Shown in pieces: positions 1 to 6,597 of a stretch of 8,399 nt of DNA (the stretch's first letter is position 1; each line of letters begins with the position of its first letter). The notes beneath the pieces were generated by a model. That model was not told the DNA's origin, searched no databases, and was given only the letters and a program-made list of their open reading frames with translations. The DNA is taken from assembly GCA_947178685.1 (NCBI GenBank), contig CAMWZE010000051.1:1-8399 (forward strand), read 5' to 3'. The position numbers and the translations under genes were made by a program. This DNA comes from an uncultured Porphyromonadaceae bacterium. GTDB lineage: Bacteria; Bacteroidota; Bacteroidia; Bacteroidales; Muribaculaceae.

Positions 1-84
1 CTCATCCGTAGAATTTCGCATCCATTATGACATTAATTATCCGCAGCTACTTAATAAACCAATAAAAACAATTTGAAAATGTTC

Positions 85-2274
85 TTACTTTTCTGTATAG
101 ATAGTCAGGGTCTTTCCTTGACGCAGCAATGAGTCAGGCACGAAATAACCGTTGAGTACCTCATCGCCGATTGTGATCTTCTCAATCTTCTCGCCGTCGC
201 CGACTCTCTTGATCTCAAATGAGTTGTTGTCGCCGAGTTTGAACTTAGTCTCCTTGAAGAGAGGCACACTTACGATATATTCAGGATCGGCCGGAGAGTA
301 GGAGAATATACCGAGTGCGTTGAGCACATACCATGCCGACATACCGCCGGCATCATCCATTCCTGCATAAGCCAATTTATCCTTACCCATGTCATAGAAA
401 CGATCCATGATCTGGTTCAGACGCTCCTGCGACTTCTCCTGCTTACCGATAAAGTAATAGGTGTAAGGGATATTATGGCCCGGCTGGTTGCCCTGACAAT
501 AATTGCCGATGAAACCGGTCATGTTAGCGATCTCATATCCATTGTAGGGACGGGTGAAAAGTGTGTCGAGTTTTGCCTCTACCGCCTCAGCCGAAGGATA
601 AAGTGCTATTACACCTTCCGGATCATGAGGGGCATAGAAAAGGGAGTTCCAGCCGTTAGCCTCTCTATACTGATGCTGGTAATAACCCATGTCAGGATCA
701 TAGGGAGTGAGCCAGCTGCCATCCTCCTCTATACGGCCCTGAAAGAAACCGTTCTCAGGATTAAACACATTCCTGTAGTTCTTGCTATGGTCCATAAGAA
801 GCTTGTAGTTGGTAGAGTCGCCAAGCTCCTTGGCAATCTGAGCTACAGCATAGTCGGCATAAGCATACTCAAGTGTTTTTGTCACACCACCCTTATGCTC
901 TTCCCAGAAAGGACAGTCAGGAAGATTCACATCCGACACATAACCCTTGTCGAGATATTCCTCCATCCAGGCACGTCCACCTCTGCCGGCCTCCGTGGCA
1001 CTCTTCAACGCAAGTTTGTAAGCCCTTTCGAGATCGAAACCATTAATGCCACGCTTCCAGCTACCGATTACTACCGCCGGTGCAAAGTCACCGTGGAAAT
1101 AAGTAGGAATGAAACCGCTACCCTTCTCACCACGTTCGATAGTCGACTTCAAGACATCGGTCATAACCTCAGGACGCAACATACCAAGGAGGATAAGCTG
1201 AGAACGGCCCACATCCCAGAACGCAGGATTTGAATAGTAGGCATGATCAGCATCTTTGATTATCTCACCCCTATTGTCTTTATATTCTCCGTTTACATCG
1301 CTCTCAAGACGCGGATTGAGCATCGAACGATAAAGTGTGCTGTAGAAAAGGCCCTTCTCGCGCTCTGTGGAGCCATCCACCATAATCTTGCTGAGAAGAT
1401 TCTCCCAAGTGGTGTTGGCCTCGCTTCTAACCTCGTCGAAATTCTTGGCCAGCATCTCTTTCTCAAGATTCAATTTGGCATTGTCGATGCTTACATATGA
1501 AACACCTACCTTTACTTCAAGGGGCTCCTTACCGGTATTATTCTTGAAATCGACAACTGCCACGGGCACACCTCTGTCGGCCTTGCTACCCATGATCTGG
1601 ATTGAATCGATGGGAAGGTTGGTGACGGCATAGTAATAAAGGCCGTTCTGACGGCCGGCAAACGCATTGTCGGCCACCTGATTCATCTCCCAGCTTCTTA
1701 CGTTGCCCTGATTGTGAGCCACATTTACGAGTAGACGTTTGGGATCATTCTCCTTGAAGGTGTACTTGTGATAGCCGGCATGGAGTGTGCTGGTGAGCTC
1801 CGCGTTCACGTCATAACGGTCAAGCTTAACCTGATAGTAGCCGGGATGAGCCGACTCATCTTTATGAGAGAACTTTGAAGCATAGTTGTCGGCATTGAAA
1901 TAGCCGGTCACAGGCATGATGGGAAGATCGATAAGGTTCCAGTGACCCATAGCGGTGTGGGCGAAGCCGAGGATAGTGGTGTCCTCATACTGGTAGCCGG
2001 CACCGGCATGCCACATCGTTACAGGAGTGAGCTGCACCATTGCATTCGGGAGAGCAGCGCCGGGATAGACCTCAGCGCCCCACGTACGCGCCTTCTGATG
2101 ACGTTCATAACCGAGATCCTCTGTTTCCCAGAGAGTGGCGGTGCCGAGCAGTGGATTGACATACTTGGTGACACCATCTACACCCGTAGCGTTACCCGAA
2201 GATGAAGAGCATGATGGCATGGCCACGCAAGCCGCAAGGCCTGCCATCATTAATAAATTATGTATTCTTTTCAT
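85..2274 (-). CDS. GH92 family exo-alpha-mannosidase-like lipoprotein, divergent active site
   Basis: A full-length GH92 protein of 729 aa; the family are calcium-dependent inverting exo-alpha-mannosidases. The N-terminal beta-sandwich opens with YVNPLLGT (38-45) and PGAALPNAMVQLTP (71-84). The helical catalytic part carries FWD (352-354), KTLEYAYADYAVAQ (466-479), REANGW (537-542), GNQPGHNIPY (595-604) and MDDAGGMSAWYV (639-650). By comparison with the Bacteroides enzyme BT3990 (recalled), E538 is the likely general acid and D641 the likely base. The second conserved acidic residue, two before the base, is Met639, and the usual GNEP reads GNQP. The export signal is lipoprotein-like, with C16 (after LAA) or C22 (before a serine run) as the lipidated cysteine. 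The ATG lies only 6 bp after the GH97 stop, so the two are probably co-translated. Family assignment is firm; linkage specificity is not, and a non-mannose substrate is possible. Confidence 0.93.
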   Translation of the reverse strand: MKRIHNLLMMAGLAACVAMPSCSSSSGNATGVDGVTKYVNPLLGTATLWETEDLGYERHQKARTWGAEVYPGAALPNAMVQLTPVTMWHAGAGYQYEDTTILGFAHTAMGHWNLIDLPIMPVTGYFNADNYASKFSHKDESAHPGYYQVKLDRYDVNAELTSTLHAGYHKYTFKENDPKRLLVNVAHNQGNVRSWEMNQVADNAFAGRQNGLYYYAVTNLPIDSIQIMGSKADRGVPVAVVDFKNNTGKEPLEVKVGVSYVSIDNAKLNLEKEMLAKNFDEVRSEANTTWENLLSKIMVDGSTEREKGLFYSTLYRSMLNPRLESDVNGEYKDNRGEIIKDADHAYYSNPAFWDVGRSQLILLGMLRPEVMTDVLKSTIERGEKGSGFIPTYFHGDFAPAVVIGSWKRGINGFDLERAYKLALKSATEAGRGGRAWMEEYLDKGYVSDVNLPDCPFWEEHKGGVTKTLEYAYADYAVAQIAKELGDSTNYKLLMDHSKNYRNVFNPENGFFQGRIEEDGSWLTPYDPDMGYYQHQYREANGWNSLFYAPHDPEGVIALYPSAEAVEAKLDTLFTRPYNGYEIANMTGFIGNYCQGNQPGHNIPYTYYFIGKQEKSQERLNQIMDRFYDMGKDKLAYAGMDDAGGMSAWYVLNALGIFSYSPADPEYIVSVPLFKETKFKLGDNNSFEIKRVGDGEKIEKITIGDEVLNGYFVPDSLLRQGKTLTIYTEK

Positions 2275-2280
2275 GATCGA

Positions 2281-4224
2281 TTAATTCGCGGGTTTCAATA
2301 CTGCAGTGTAGCCACCGTTACGGGCAAGTTTCACATTGAGTTTGTCACCCTTCTTAACCTTGCTGTTGTTCTTCTTATAATGCATGGCTTGATAAGGAGC
2401 GTTGATACCGTCGGAGAAGGCAGTCATATCATAATTGCCATTGCCGAGGAAGCTGAGATCGAGAGTATATTCGTTCCATTTATCGTTGCTGCCTGTGATA
2501 GCTCCGATATACCATGTATCACCTTTACGTTTAGCCACAGCCACTGTCTTTCCGATCTCAGCTACGAGGGGCACTGTCTCATCCCAAGTGGTTGGCACTG
2601 AAGTTATGAATTCAGTGCAATCAGGGTTGTTGTAGTAAAGAGTCGGGTTGTCCGCGAGCATCTGGAGTCCACCCTCAAACACTGTGAAGAGAGCCATCTG
2701 ATATGCGCGGGTGCCGATTGATGCAGAGTTGGGACGGTCAGCACGGTAACGGTCGGGCTGCATGGAGAGCATGGCACCGGGAGTATAGTCTTGCGGACCG
2801 ACGGCATTACGCATGAAAGGAAGGTAGATGGAGTTGTCGGGGCTACACCCACCCATCTGCTCCATACCGCGAACACCTTCATAGTTTATAAGGTTAGGAT
2901 ATGTCACCTCAAGACCGGCAGGCTTGAAAGATCCGTGCATGTCGACAAGAAGACCATGTTTTGCAGCCTCTTTTGCCACACGCTCATAGTAATCTACCAT
3001 CCACTGGTCGCTGCGGTCCATGAAGTCGATCTTAAGTCCCTTGATACCCCAGTCGGCCACCTTCTCAAATACATCGAAATTATTCTCTACAGAGAGCCAG
3101 GTGAGCCAAAGGATAATACCGACACCCTTTTCGTTGCCGTAACGGATAAGCTCCATGAGGTCAACGTCAGGATTGGGAGTAAAGGGATCGAGAGTGGTTT
3201 TTGCCCAACCCTCATCCATTATGATATACTTGATACCATATTTTGCAGCGAAGTCAATGAAATACTTATAGGTGTCGAGATTGCAACCTGCCTCAAAGTC
3301 TACGTCCTGACCATAAGGTGTGGCGCCGTTCCACCATTCCCAGCTTGCCTGTCCGGGCTGCACCCAAGAGTAATCGCCGGTGGGCTGCTCTGCGAGCTGA
3401 GCGCTCATTGTGTTGGTGAGAATATCGGCCGGTTCACCTACCACCATGTAACGCCAGGGGAAATTACGCTTTCCCGTCGTGCGGGCTATATAAGGAGCCT
3501 CCTCAAGAATCTTTAGACTGCGGTCGCCGTCAGGACCGAATTTTGTAGGAGCCTTGGGGAAGATCGCATGGAATTTTCCATCGCCATCACCTTTGAGGAA
3601 GAAAGCGGGGTAATCGCGGAGATCGGTCTCACAGAAGAGAACCACATCACCGTTATCCTCCATGAGCACGGGCAGTGTGCTCATTTTATCCTCGGCATTC
3701 CATTCGGTCACCGGTTTGTGAGAATATCTCTCCTCGTATGAAGTCTTGAATCTGTTGGCCTGCTGAAGGTGCATAAATGCATCTTTCGGCACTGAGATCT
3801 CGAAAGTCTCATTCATCACATTGATGGAGTCAGGCATTGTGGTCACGAATCTATGGGCCACACCGTCATCCATCACCCTGAACTCAATGGCATAATTGCC
3901 ATCCATGTTCAGCACGAGTGAATTGTAGTTATTGTCGATTGAAGAGAATTTCATAGGCACCACTGGTTTGATCACACCCTTGTGGCTTCCTTTTTTCGCA
4001 CTCTTTACCTTTACATTTTTCTTCTTGCCGAAGTCCATGCCGATGGTTGCATTCTCCACCATCTTTTTACCCTTGTTCGAAAGGGAGTAATTCACATTAT
4101 TGCCTACGTTGATATCAAGCACAATGTCGCCGGAAGGAGACACTACTTTATATGTTGCCGGCTTGGCCATCGTCGGGGAAGCCACACACCCGGCAGCGAT
4201 CAGTGCTACTAATGATTTTTTCAT
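2281..4224 (-). CDS. GH97 retaining glycosidase, probable alpha-galactosidase type
   Basis: A complete 647 aa GH97 protein: N-terminal beta-sandwich (about 21-275), (beta/alpha)8 barrel (about 276-560) and C-terminal beta-domain (to 647). GH97 contains inverting alpha-glucosidases (SusB) and retaining alpha-galactosidases (BtGal97b). KIDFMD puts Asp at 400 where SusB has Gly, and DMHGSFKPAG puts Gly at 431 where SusB has its general base Glu508. Thus the retaining nucleophile (D400) is present and the inverting base is absent. E455 in EGVRGME is the expected acid/base; the D400-E455 spacing of 55 equals that of D415-E470 in BtGal97b. E449 and E199 match SusB calcium ligands E526 and E194. Residues 1-20 form a signal peptide ending TMA, so the enzyme is probably periplasmic; LIAAGC at 9-13 is a poor lipobox. 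A galactose-like cap is the best substrate guess; beta-L-arabinopyranoside, reported for some GH97s, is an alternative. Its own promoter likely lies in 4225-4400. Confidence 0.94.
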   Translation of the reverse strand: MKKSLVALIAAGCVASPTMAKPATYKVVSPSGDIVLDINVGNNVNYSLSNKGKKMVENATIGMDFGKKKNVKVKSAKKGSHKGVIKPVVPMKFSSIDNNYNSLVLNMDGNYAIEFRVMDDGVAHRFVTTMPDSINVMNETFEISVPKDAFMHLQQANRFKTSYEERYSHKPVTEWNAEDKMSTLPVLMEDNGDVVLFCETDLRDYPAFFLKGDGDGKFHAIFPKAPTKFGPDGDRSLKILEEAPYIARTTGKRNFPWRYMVVGEPADILTNTMSAQLAEQPTGDYSWVQPGQASWEWWNGATPYGQDVDFEAGCNLDTYKYFIDFAAKYGIKYIIMDEGWAKTTLDPFTPNPDVDLMELIRYGNEKGVGIILWLTWLSVENNFDVFEKVADWGIKGLKIDFMDRSDQWMVDYYERVAKEAAKHGLLVDMHGSFKPAGLEVTYPNLINYEGVRGMEQMGGCSPDNSIYLPFMRNAVGPQDYTPGAMLSMQPDRYRADRPNSASIGTRAYQMALFTVFEGGLQMLADNPTLYYNNPDCTEFITSVPTTWDETVPLVAEIGKTVAVAKRKGDTWYIGAITGSNDKWNEYTLDLSFLGNGNYDMTAFSDGINAPYQAMHYKKNNSKVKKGDKLNVKLARNGGYTAVLKPAN

Positions 4225-4292
4225 TGTATATTGGGTTAGTGTTTGAAAATCTTCTCAAAATTATATATTTCTTTGCCTCGGTTTGTGTCATA

Positions 4293-4330
4293 TCCTGCCA
4301 AACTTACCTCTAAATACTGCCAAACCACAG
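4293..4330 (-). promoter_or_regulatory. Candidate promoter for the GH97-GH92 unit
   Basis: On the minus strand, 4306-4299 reads TAAGTTTG, an exact match to the Bacteroides -7 consensus TAnnTTTG (established for this phylum). Transcription would start near 4290 and give a leader of roughly 65-70 nt before the GH97 ATG. No good -33 element sits 19-21 bp upstream; the nearest TTTG (4324-4321) is only 14 bp away. This would fit a promoter that needs an activator. The upstream terminator at 4403-4434 makes a promoter in this gap necessary or at least likely. It is a motif match only. Confidence 0.4.
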
Positions 4331-4367
4331 CAATTACCGCGATACATATGATTATTTTTGCCAAAAC
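4295..4367 (-). repeat. Phased direct repeats upstream of GH97, candidate activator site
   Basis: The 9-mer GTTTGGCAG (minus strand) occurs exactly at 4325-4317 and again at 4303-4295, 22 bp apart, about two DNA turns. A third, looser copy (GTTTTGGCA, 4367-4359) lies about 41 bp further upstream, and another CCAAAC (plus strand) is at 4391-4396. The promoter-proximal copy overlaps the putative -7 box. PUL regulators such as hybrid two-component systems have AraC-type DNA-binding domains, which typically bind direct half-sites about two turns apart, so an operator is plausible. The regulator gene is not in the window. Confidence 0.4.
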
Positions 4368-4402
4368 AGCATACAAACCCACTCAAACCACCAAACAAAA
4401 TA

Positions 4403-4434
4403 AAAAAGGATGAATATCACTACTCATCCTTTTT
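4403..4434 (-). terminator. Intrinsic terminator after the SGNH hydrolase gene
   Basis: A perfect 11-bp inverted repeat (AAAAAGGATGA at 4403-4413, TCATCCTTTTT at 4424-4434) encloses a 10-nt loop. On the minus strand the stem is followed by a T-rich run (TTTTTTATTTTG). It begins about 36 nt past the SGNH stop codon. The A/T-rich stem ends make it potentially bidirectional, but no plus-strand gene points at it. It separates the SGNH gene from the GH97-GH92 pair. Confidence 0.85.
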
Positions 4435-4470
4435 CAACCTACTAACCTTTTTACCTTAACTTAGCAAAAC

Positions 4471-5163
4471 TTATTTCTTTACAACCTTGCGCACCTCCGG
4501 CAATACAATCGCTTCCATCACACGATAGCCGGCATCGGTAGGATGAACCCCGTCGTTGCTATATTCATCCTTCATGCCATGGGTAGTGCCATTCTCCATC
4601 TTAGAGAAATAGTCTACATATGTATAACCCTTCTCTTTGGCGAGAGCCTTGATACGATTGTTGAGCGATATTACTTTCGGCGCAATCTCTGTCTTCAACG
4701 GACGCCAGCCGAATCTGTCGGAGGGCAATACACTTGTGAGAATAACCTTGATGCCGTTGGCATCAGCAATCTCAGCCATTGCCTTTATATTATTGAATGT
4801 TCTTGTTTCATCATATTCATAGTTATTCTCGGCGATGTCATTGATGCCGCCATTGATAACTACTGCTTCAGGTTGAAGATTCACTACATCGCTGTAGAAT
4901 CTCACCAAAAACTGATATGTTGTCTGTCCGGAAATTCCTCGGCCAAGGAAATTGTTGTCATCGAAAAAAGCTTTGTTTGAATTGGGCCATCCATCGGTGA
5001 TGGAATTGCCTAAGAACACCACGAGATGATCATTTTTATTTGCACGTGCCATTACTCGCTTGTTATCGTTGATATAACGGCCAAGATTTGCCCAGTCGTC
5101 TGCTGCGAAGCTGTTTAAAGCCATAATAACGAGGACTGCGAACAAAGAAAACTTCAGTTTCAT
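4471..5163 (-). CDS. Secreted SGNH/GDSL-family hydrolase (candidate carbohydrate esterase)
   Basis: A 230 aa protein with a Sec signal peptide (1-20, cleavage after SFA) and all four SGNH blocks. Block I is FLGNSITDG with nucleophile Ser54. Block II is GRGISGQTT (oxyanion Gly, 74-82). Block III is GGINDI with Asn108. Block V is DGVHP with Asp204 and His207. The length fits a single-domain GDSL_2 acylhydrolase. The family hydrolyses esters; in PULs such enzymes often remove acetyl groups from glycans, and the location between mannan-type hydrolases suggests that here, but no residue proves the acyl group or sugar. With no lipobox it is probably periplasmic. The gene lies between two terminator-like hairpins and no consensus promoter is visible just upstream, so it may depend on read-through from the GH76 unit. 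The ATG at 5163 is chosen because the signal peptide starts there. Confidence 0.92.
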   Translation of the reverse strand: MKLKFSLFAVLVIMALNSFAADDWANLGRYINDNKRVMARANKNDHLVVFLGNSITDGWPNSNKAFFDDNNFLGRGISGQTTYQFLVRFYSDVVNLQPEAVVINGGINDIAENNYEYDETRTFNNIKAMAEIADANGIKVILTSVLPSDRFGWRPLKTEIAPKVISLNNRIKALAKEKGYTYVDYFSKMENGTTHGMKDEYSNDGVHPTDAGYRVMEAIVLPEVRKVVKK

Positions 5164-5202
5164 GTTTATTTAGGTTTAACTTGTAATTGTCTAAATTAAA
5201 AA

Positions 5203-5273
5203 CGGCCCGGAGGCGGGATAATTGTCTTGGAAATCTTACATAACTCGAATTTGTAAAATCTACCTCCGGGCCG
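5203..5273 (-). terminator. GC-rich two-tier hairpin with U-run after GH76 (terminator or attenuator)
   Basis: Perfect 11-bp GC-rich arms at 5203-5213 (CGGCCCGGAGG) and 5263-5273 (CCTCCGGGCCG) enclose 49 nt. Inside, 5233-5240 and 5252-5259 form a second 8-bp stem with one G-U pair around an 11-nt loop. On the minus strand the outer stem is followed directly by TTTTTAATTT, as in an intrinsic terminator. It starts about 31 nt after the GH76 stop and ends about 40 nt before the SGNH start. The loop is far longer than in ordinary terminators, so partial termination, an mRNA-end stabiliser or a repeated palindromic element are alternatives. Confidence 0.6.
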
Positions 5274-5303
5274 GGGTCTAAACTTTAAGAAAATAGCTAT
5301 CTT

Positions 5304-6497
5304 TTATTTACCATTGCCTTCAAGTTTCGCTCTCATCTCTATAGCGGCACAAGCGCTCACCATAGGATTCAGATAGCAGGTTTCACCTGCGGCAGGTCCT
5401 TTTGACCAATCAGGACCGAAAAGCACGAAGAGCTGGCGGTTGTCAAGTCCATTTCTCCAAAGATACTCGGTAGAGCAGTTGAAGCAGCTCTTGAACTTGG
5501 AAATCCATGCTTTTTCAAGGTTCTGATCTTTAATCATATCATAGAAATAATGATAGAATACTGCTCTGAAAAGGGCCACGTCACTATCAGCTCCCGGAGT
5601 GCTTCCATTCTCAAACTTGGTGAGATTGTTTGCCGACTCAAGGAAAGAGCCGTTGGAGATAGTATAGTAGCAGGCCCGTTGAGCATCCTTCAGATAATAC
5701 GACTCATTGGTATAGCCGTAAAGGAGCTGTGCGGCTCTCATCACAGTGGCCTGATTGTAGGAGAAATGCCATGCAGCCACTTCACTTGTCTCAGCATTGA
5801 GATTGTCATAAACCTCACCGGAACCGGGCACAAAGAGATTGTCGCGTGTCCATTCATATATGGCTTTTGCCTGGTTGAGATAATTCTCATCTTTGGTTAT
5901 CTCATAGAGATCAAGCGCCAGCACTGCACCCGGGCCATTGATGCAGGAATTCTTGCTCCAAGGCTGAGATTTGCGCCATGAGAGCCCACCTCCACCGAGA
6001 TCATTCCAACCCGACCAGATATCTGAATAAAGATCTTTTGCTACTGTGAGATACTTATCTTCGTTGGTCACCTTATAAAGACGGGCCATCGTTGTAGCGA
6101 TCCATGCCTCATCGTCATAATAGTCGTTGGTATAACCTCCGGTGTTGCCACCGTCGTTCTGAGTCTTTATGCCATCATACCATTTGCCGAACATATCCTT
6201 ATATTCCTGCTTTCCGGTACGCTCATATGCATCGATAATCACATCCATTGCATGAGCCTGTGGCCAATAGTTCCAACTGTTGCCATTGTCTACTTTACCC
6301 TCGTAATCGGCTTTCTGGTTGAAATATCCTTTTTCATTCCAGAAATATTTTACAAGAGCGTTAGTCGCACTGTCGGCAGCTGCATTCCAATTGATGGTGT
6401 ATGGTGTGGGAAGCTGATACACATCGGTATTGTCGCAAGCCACAAACGCTGGAATCATCATTGCTGCAAGTGCGCCGAGTCCTATATATTTCTTCAT
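5304..6497 (-). CDS. GH76 endo-alpha-1,6-mannanase lipoprotein
   Basis: A complete GH76 protein of 397 aa. The family hydrolyses internal alpha-1,6-mannosidic bonds of mannan backbones. The (alpha/alpha)6-barrel hallmarks are present: NYWPQAHAMDVIIDAY (76-91), the catalytic adjacent aspartates D128-D129 in NDYYDDEAWIA, GGGGLSWR (168-175), NGPGAVLALDLYEIT (187-201) and WHFSYNQATVMRAA (243-256), matching the family YNQG region. A lipoprotein signal precedes Cys21 (AFVAC, then DNTD). The ATG at 6497 is preferred because it starts exactly at the MKKYIGLG signal peptide. An in-frame GTG at 6524 would add nine residues ahead of the charged n-region and lies inside a hairpin. GH76 enzymes of mannan PULs are commonly on the cell surface, and the position directly after susE agrees. 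The 100-bp gap to susE holds two hairpins, so its expression level may differ from susD-susE. Confidence 0.94.
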   Translation of the reverse strand: MKKYIGLGALAAMMIPAFVACDNTDVYQLPTPYTINWNAAADSATNALVKYFWNEKGYFNQKADYEGKVDNGNSWNYWPQAHAMDVIIDAYERTGKQEYKDMFGKWYDGIKTQNDGGNTGGYTNDYYDDEAWIATTMARLYKVTNEDKYLTVAKDLYSDIWSGWNDLGGGGLSWRKSQPWSKNSCINGPGAVLALDLYEITKDENYLNQAKAIYEWTRDNLFVPGSGEVYDNLNAETSEVAAWHFSYNQATVMRAAQLLYGYTNESYYLKDAQRACYYTISNGSFLESANNLTKFENGSTPGADSDVALFRAVFYHYFYDMIKDQNLEKAWISKFKSCFNCSTEYLWRNGLDNRQLFVLFGPDWSKGPAAGETCYLNPMVSACAAIEMRAKLEGNGK

Positions 6498-6517
6498 TTG
6501 TAGATTCTCTTGGTTTA

Positions 6518-6550
6518 TAGCCACTTCGGAACGAATATCCGACGTGGCTA
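6518..6550 (-). promoter_or_regulatory. Leader hairpin just upstream of the GH76 start
   Basis: Arms 6518-6530 (TAGCCACTTCGGA) and 6538-6550 (TCCGACGTGGCTA) are complementary at 12 of 13 positions around a 7-nt loop. In the minus-strand mRNA the structure ends 20 nt before the GH76 ATG at 6497, just before the ribosome-loading region, and no U-run follows, so it does not look like a terminator. It could protect the GH76 message after processing, tune translation, or act as a DNA inverted-repeat operator. The pairing is seen directly; the role is inferred. Confidence 0.5.
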
Positions 6551-6579
6551 CGGTTACTTTTTGTTTAATATCTTTAAAA

Positions 6580-6594
6580 GTGAGCGAGACTCAC
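6580..6594 (-). terminator. Weak hairpin with T-run right after the SusE-like stop
   Basis: A perfect 5-bp stem (GTGAG at 6580-6584, CTCAC at 6590-6594) with a 5-nt loop begins 3 nt after the stop codon and is followed on the minus strand by TTTTAAAG. It is too weak for an efficient terminator but could cause partial termination or pausing between susE and GH76. Confidence 0.3.
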
Positions 6595-6597
6595 AAA

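Noticed and set aside
1..21. Possible start of a next gene (ATG at 21, minus strand, reading MRNSTDE to the edge)
   Set aside because: Only seven codons are visible and no recognisable ribosome site precedes it; not enough to call a gene. The 1-84 tail also shows no convincing terminator after GH92.
475..1233. Plus-strand open frame of 252 codons opposite GH92
   Set aside because: Antisense to a firmly identified GH92 with all its motifs; the translation has no recognisable domain and is rich in residues typical of reversed codons. Shadow frame.
2791..3516. Plus-strand open frame of 241 codons opposite GH97
   Set aside because: Antisense to the conserved GH97 barrel, with no domain, signal or start context of its own. 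Shadow frame.
5184..5227. Direct repeat TAATTGTCT at 5184-5192 and 5219-5227
   Set aside because: Nine AT-rich bases in a gap that includes the terminator loop; spacing of 35 bp and composition make chance likely.
6498..6524. GTG start nine codons upstream for GH76
   Set aside because: It would place MAINQENLQ before a textbook lipoprotein signal peptide and lies in a hairpin arm; the ATG at 6497 is better.
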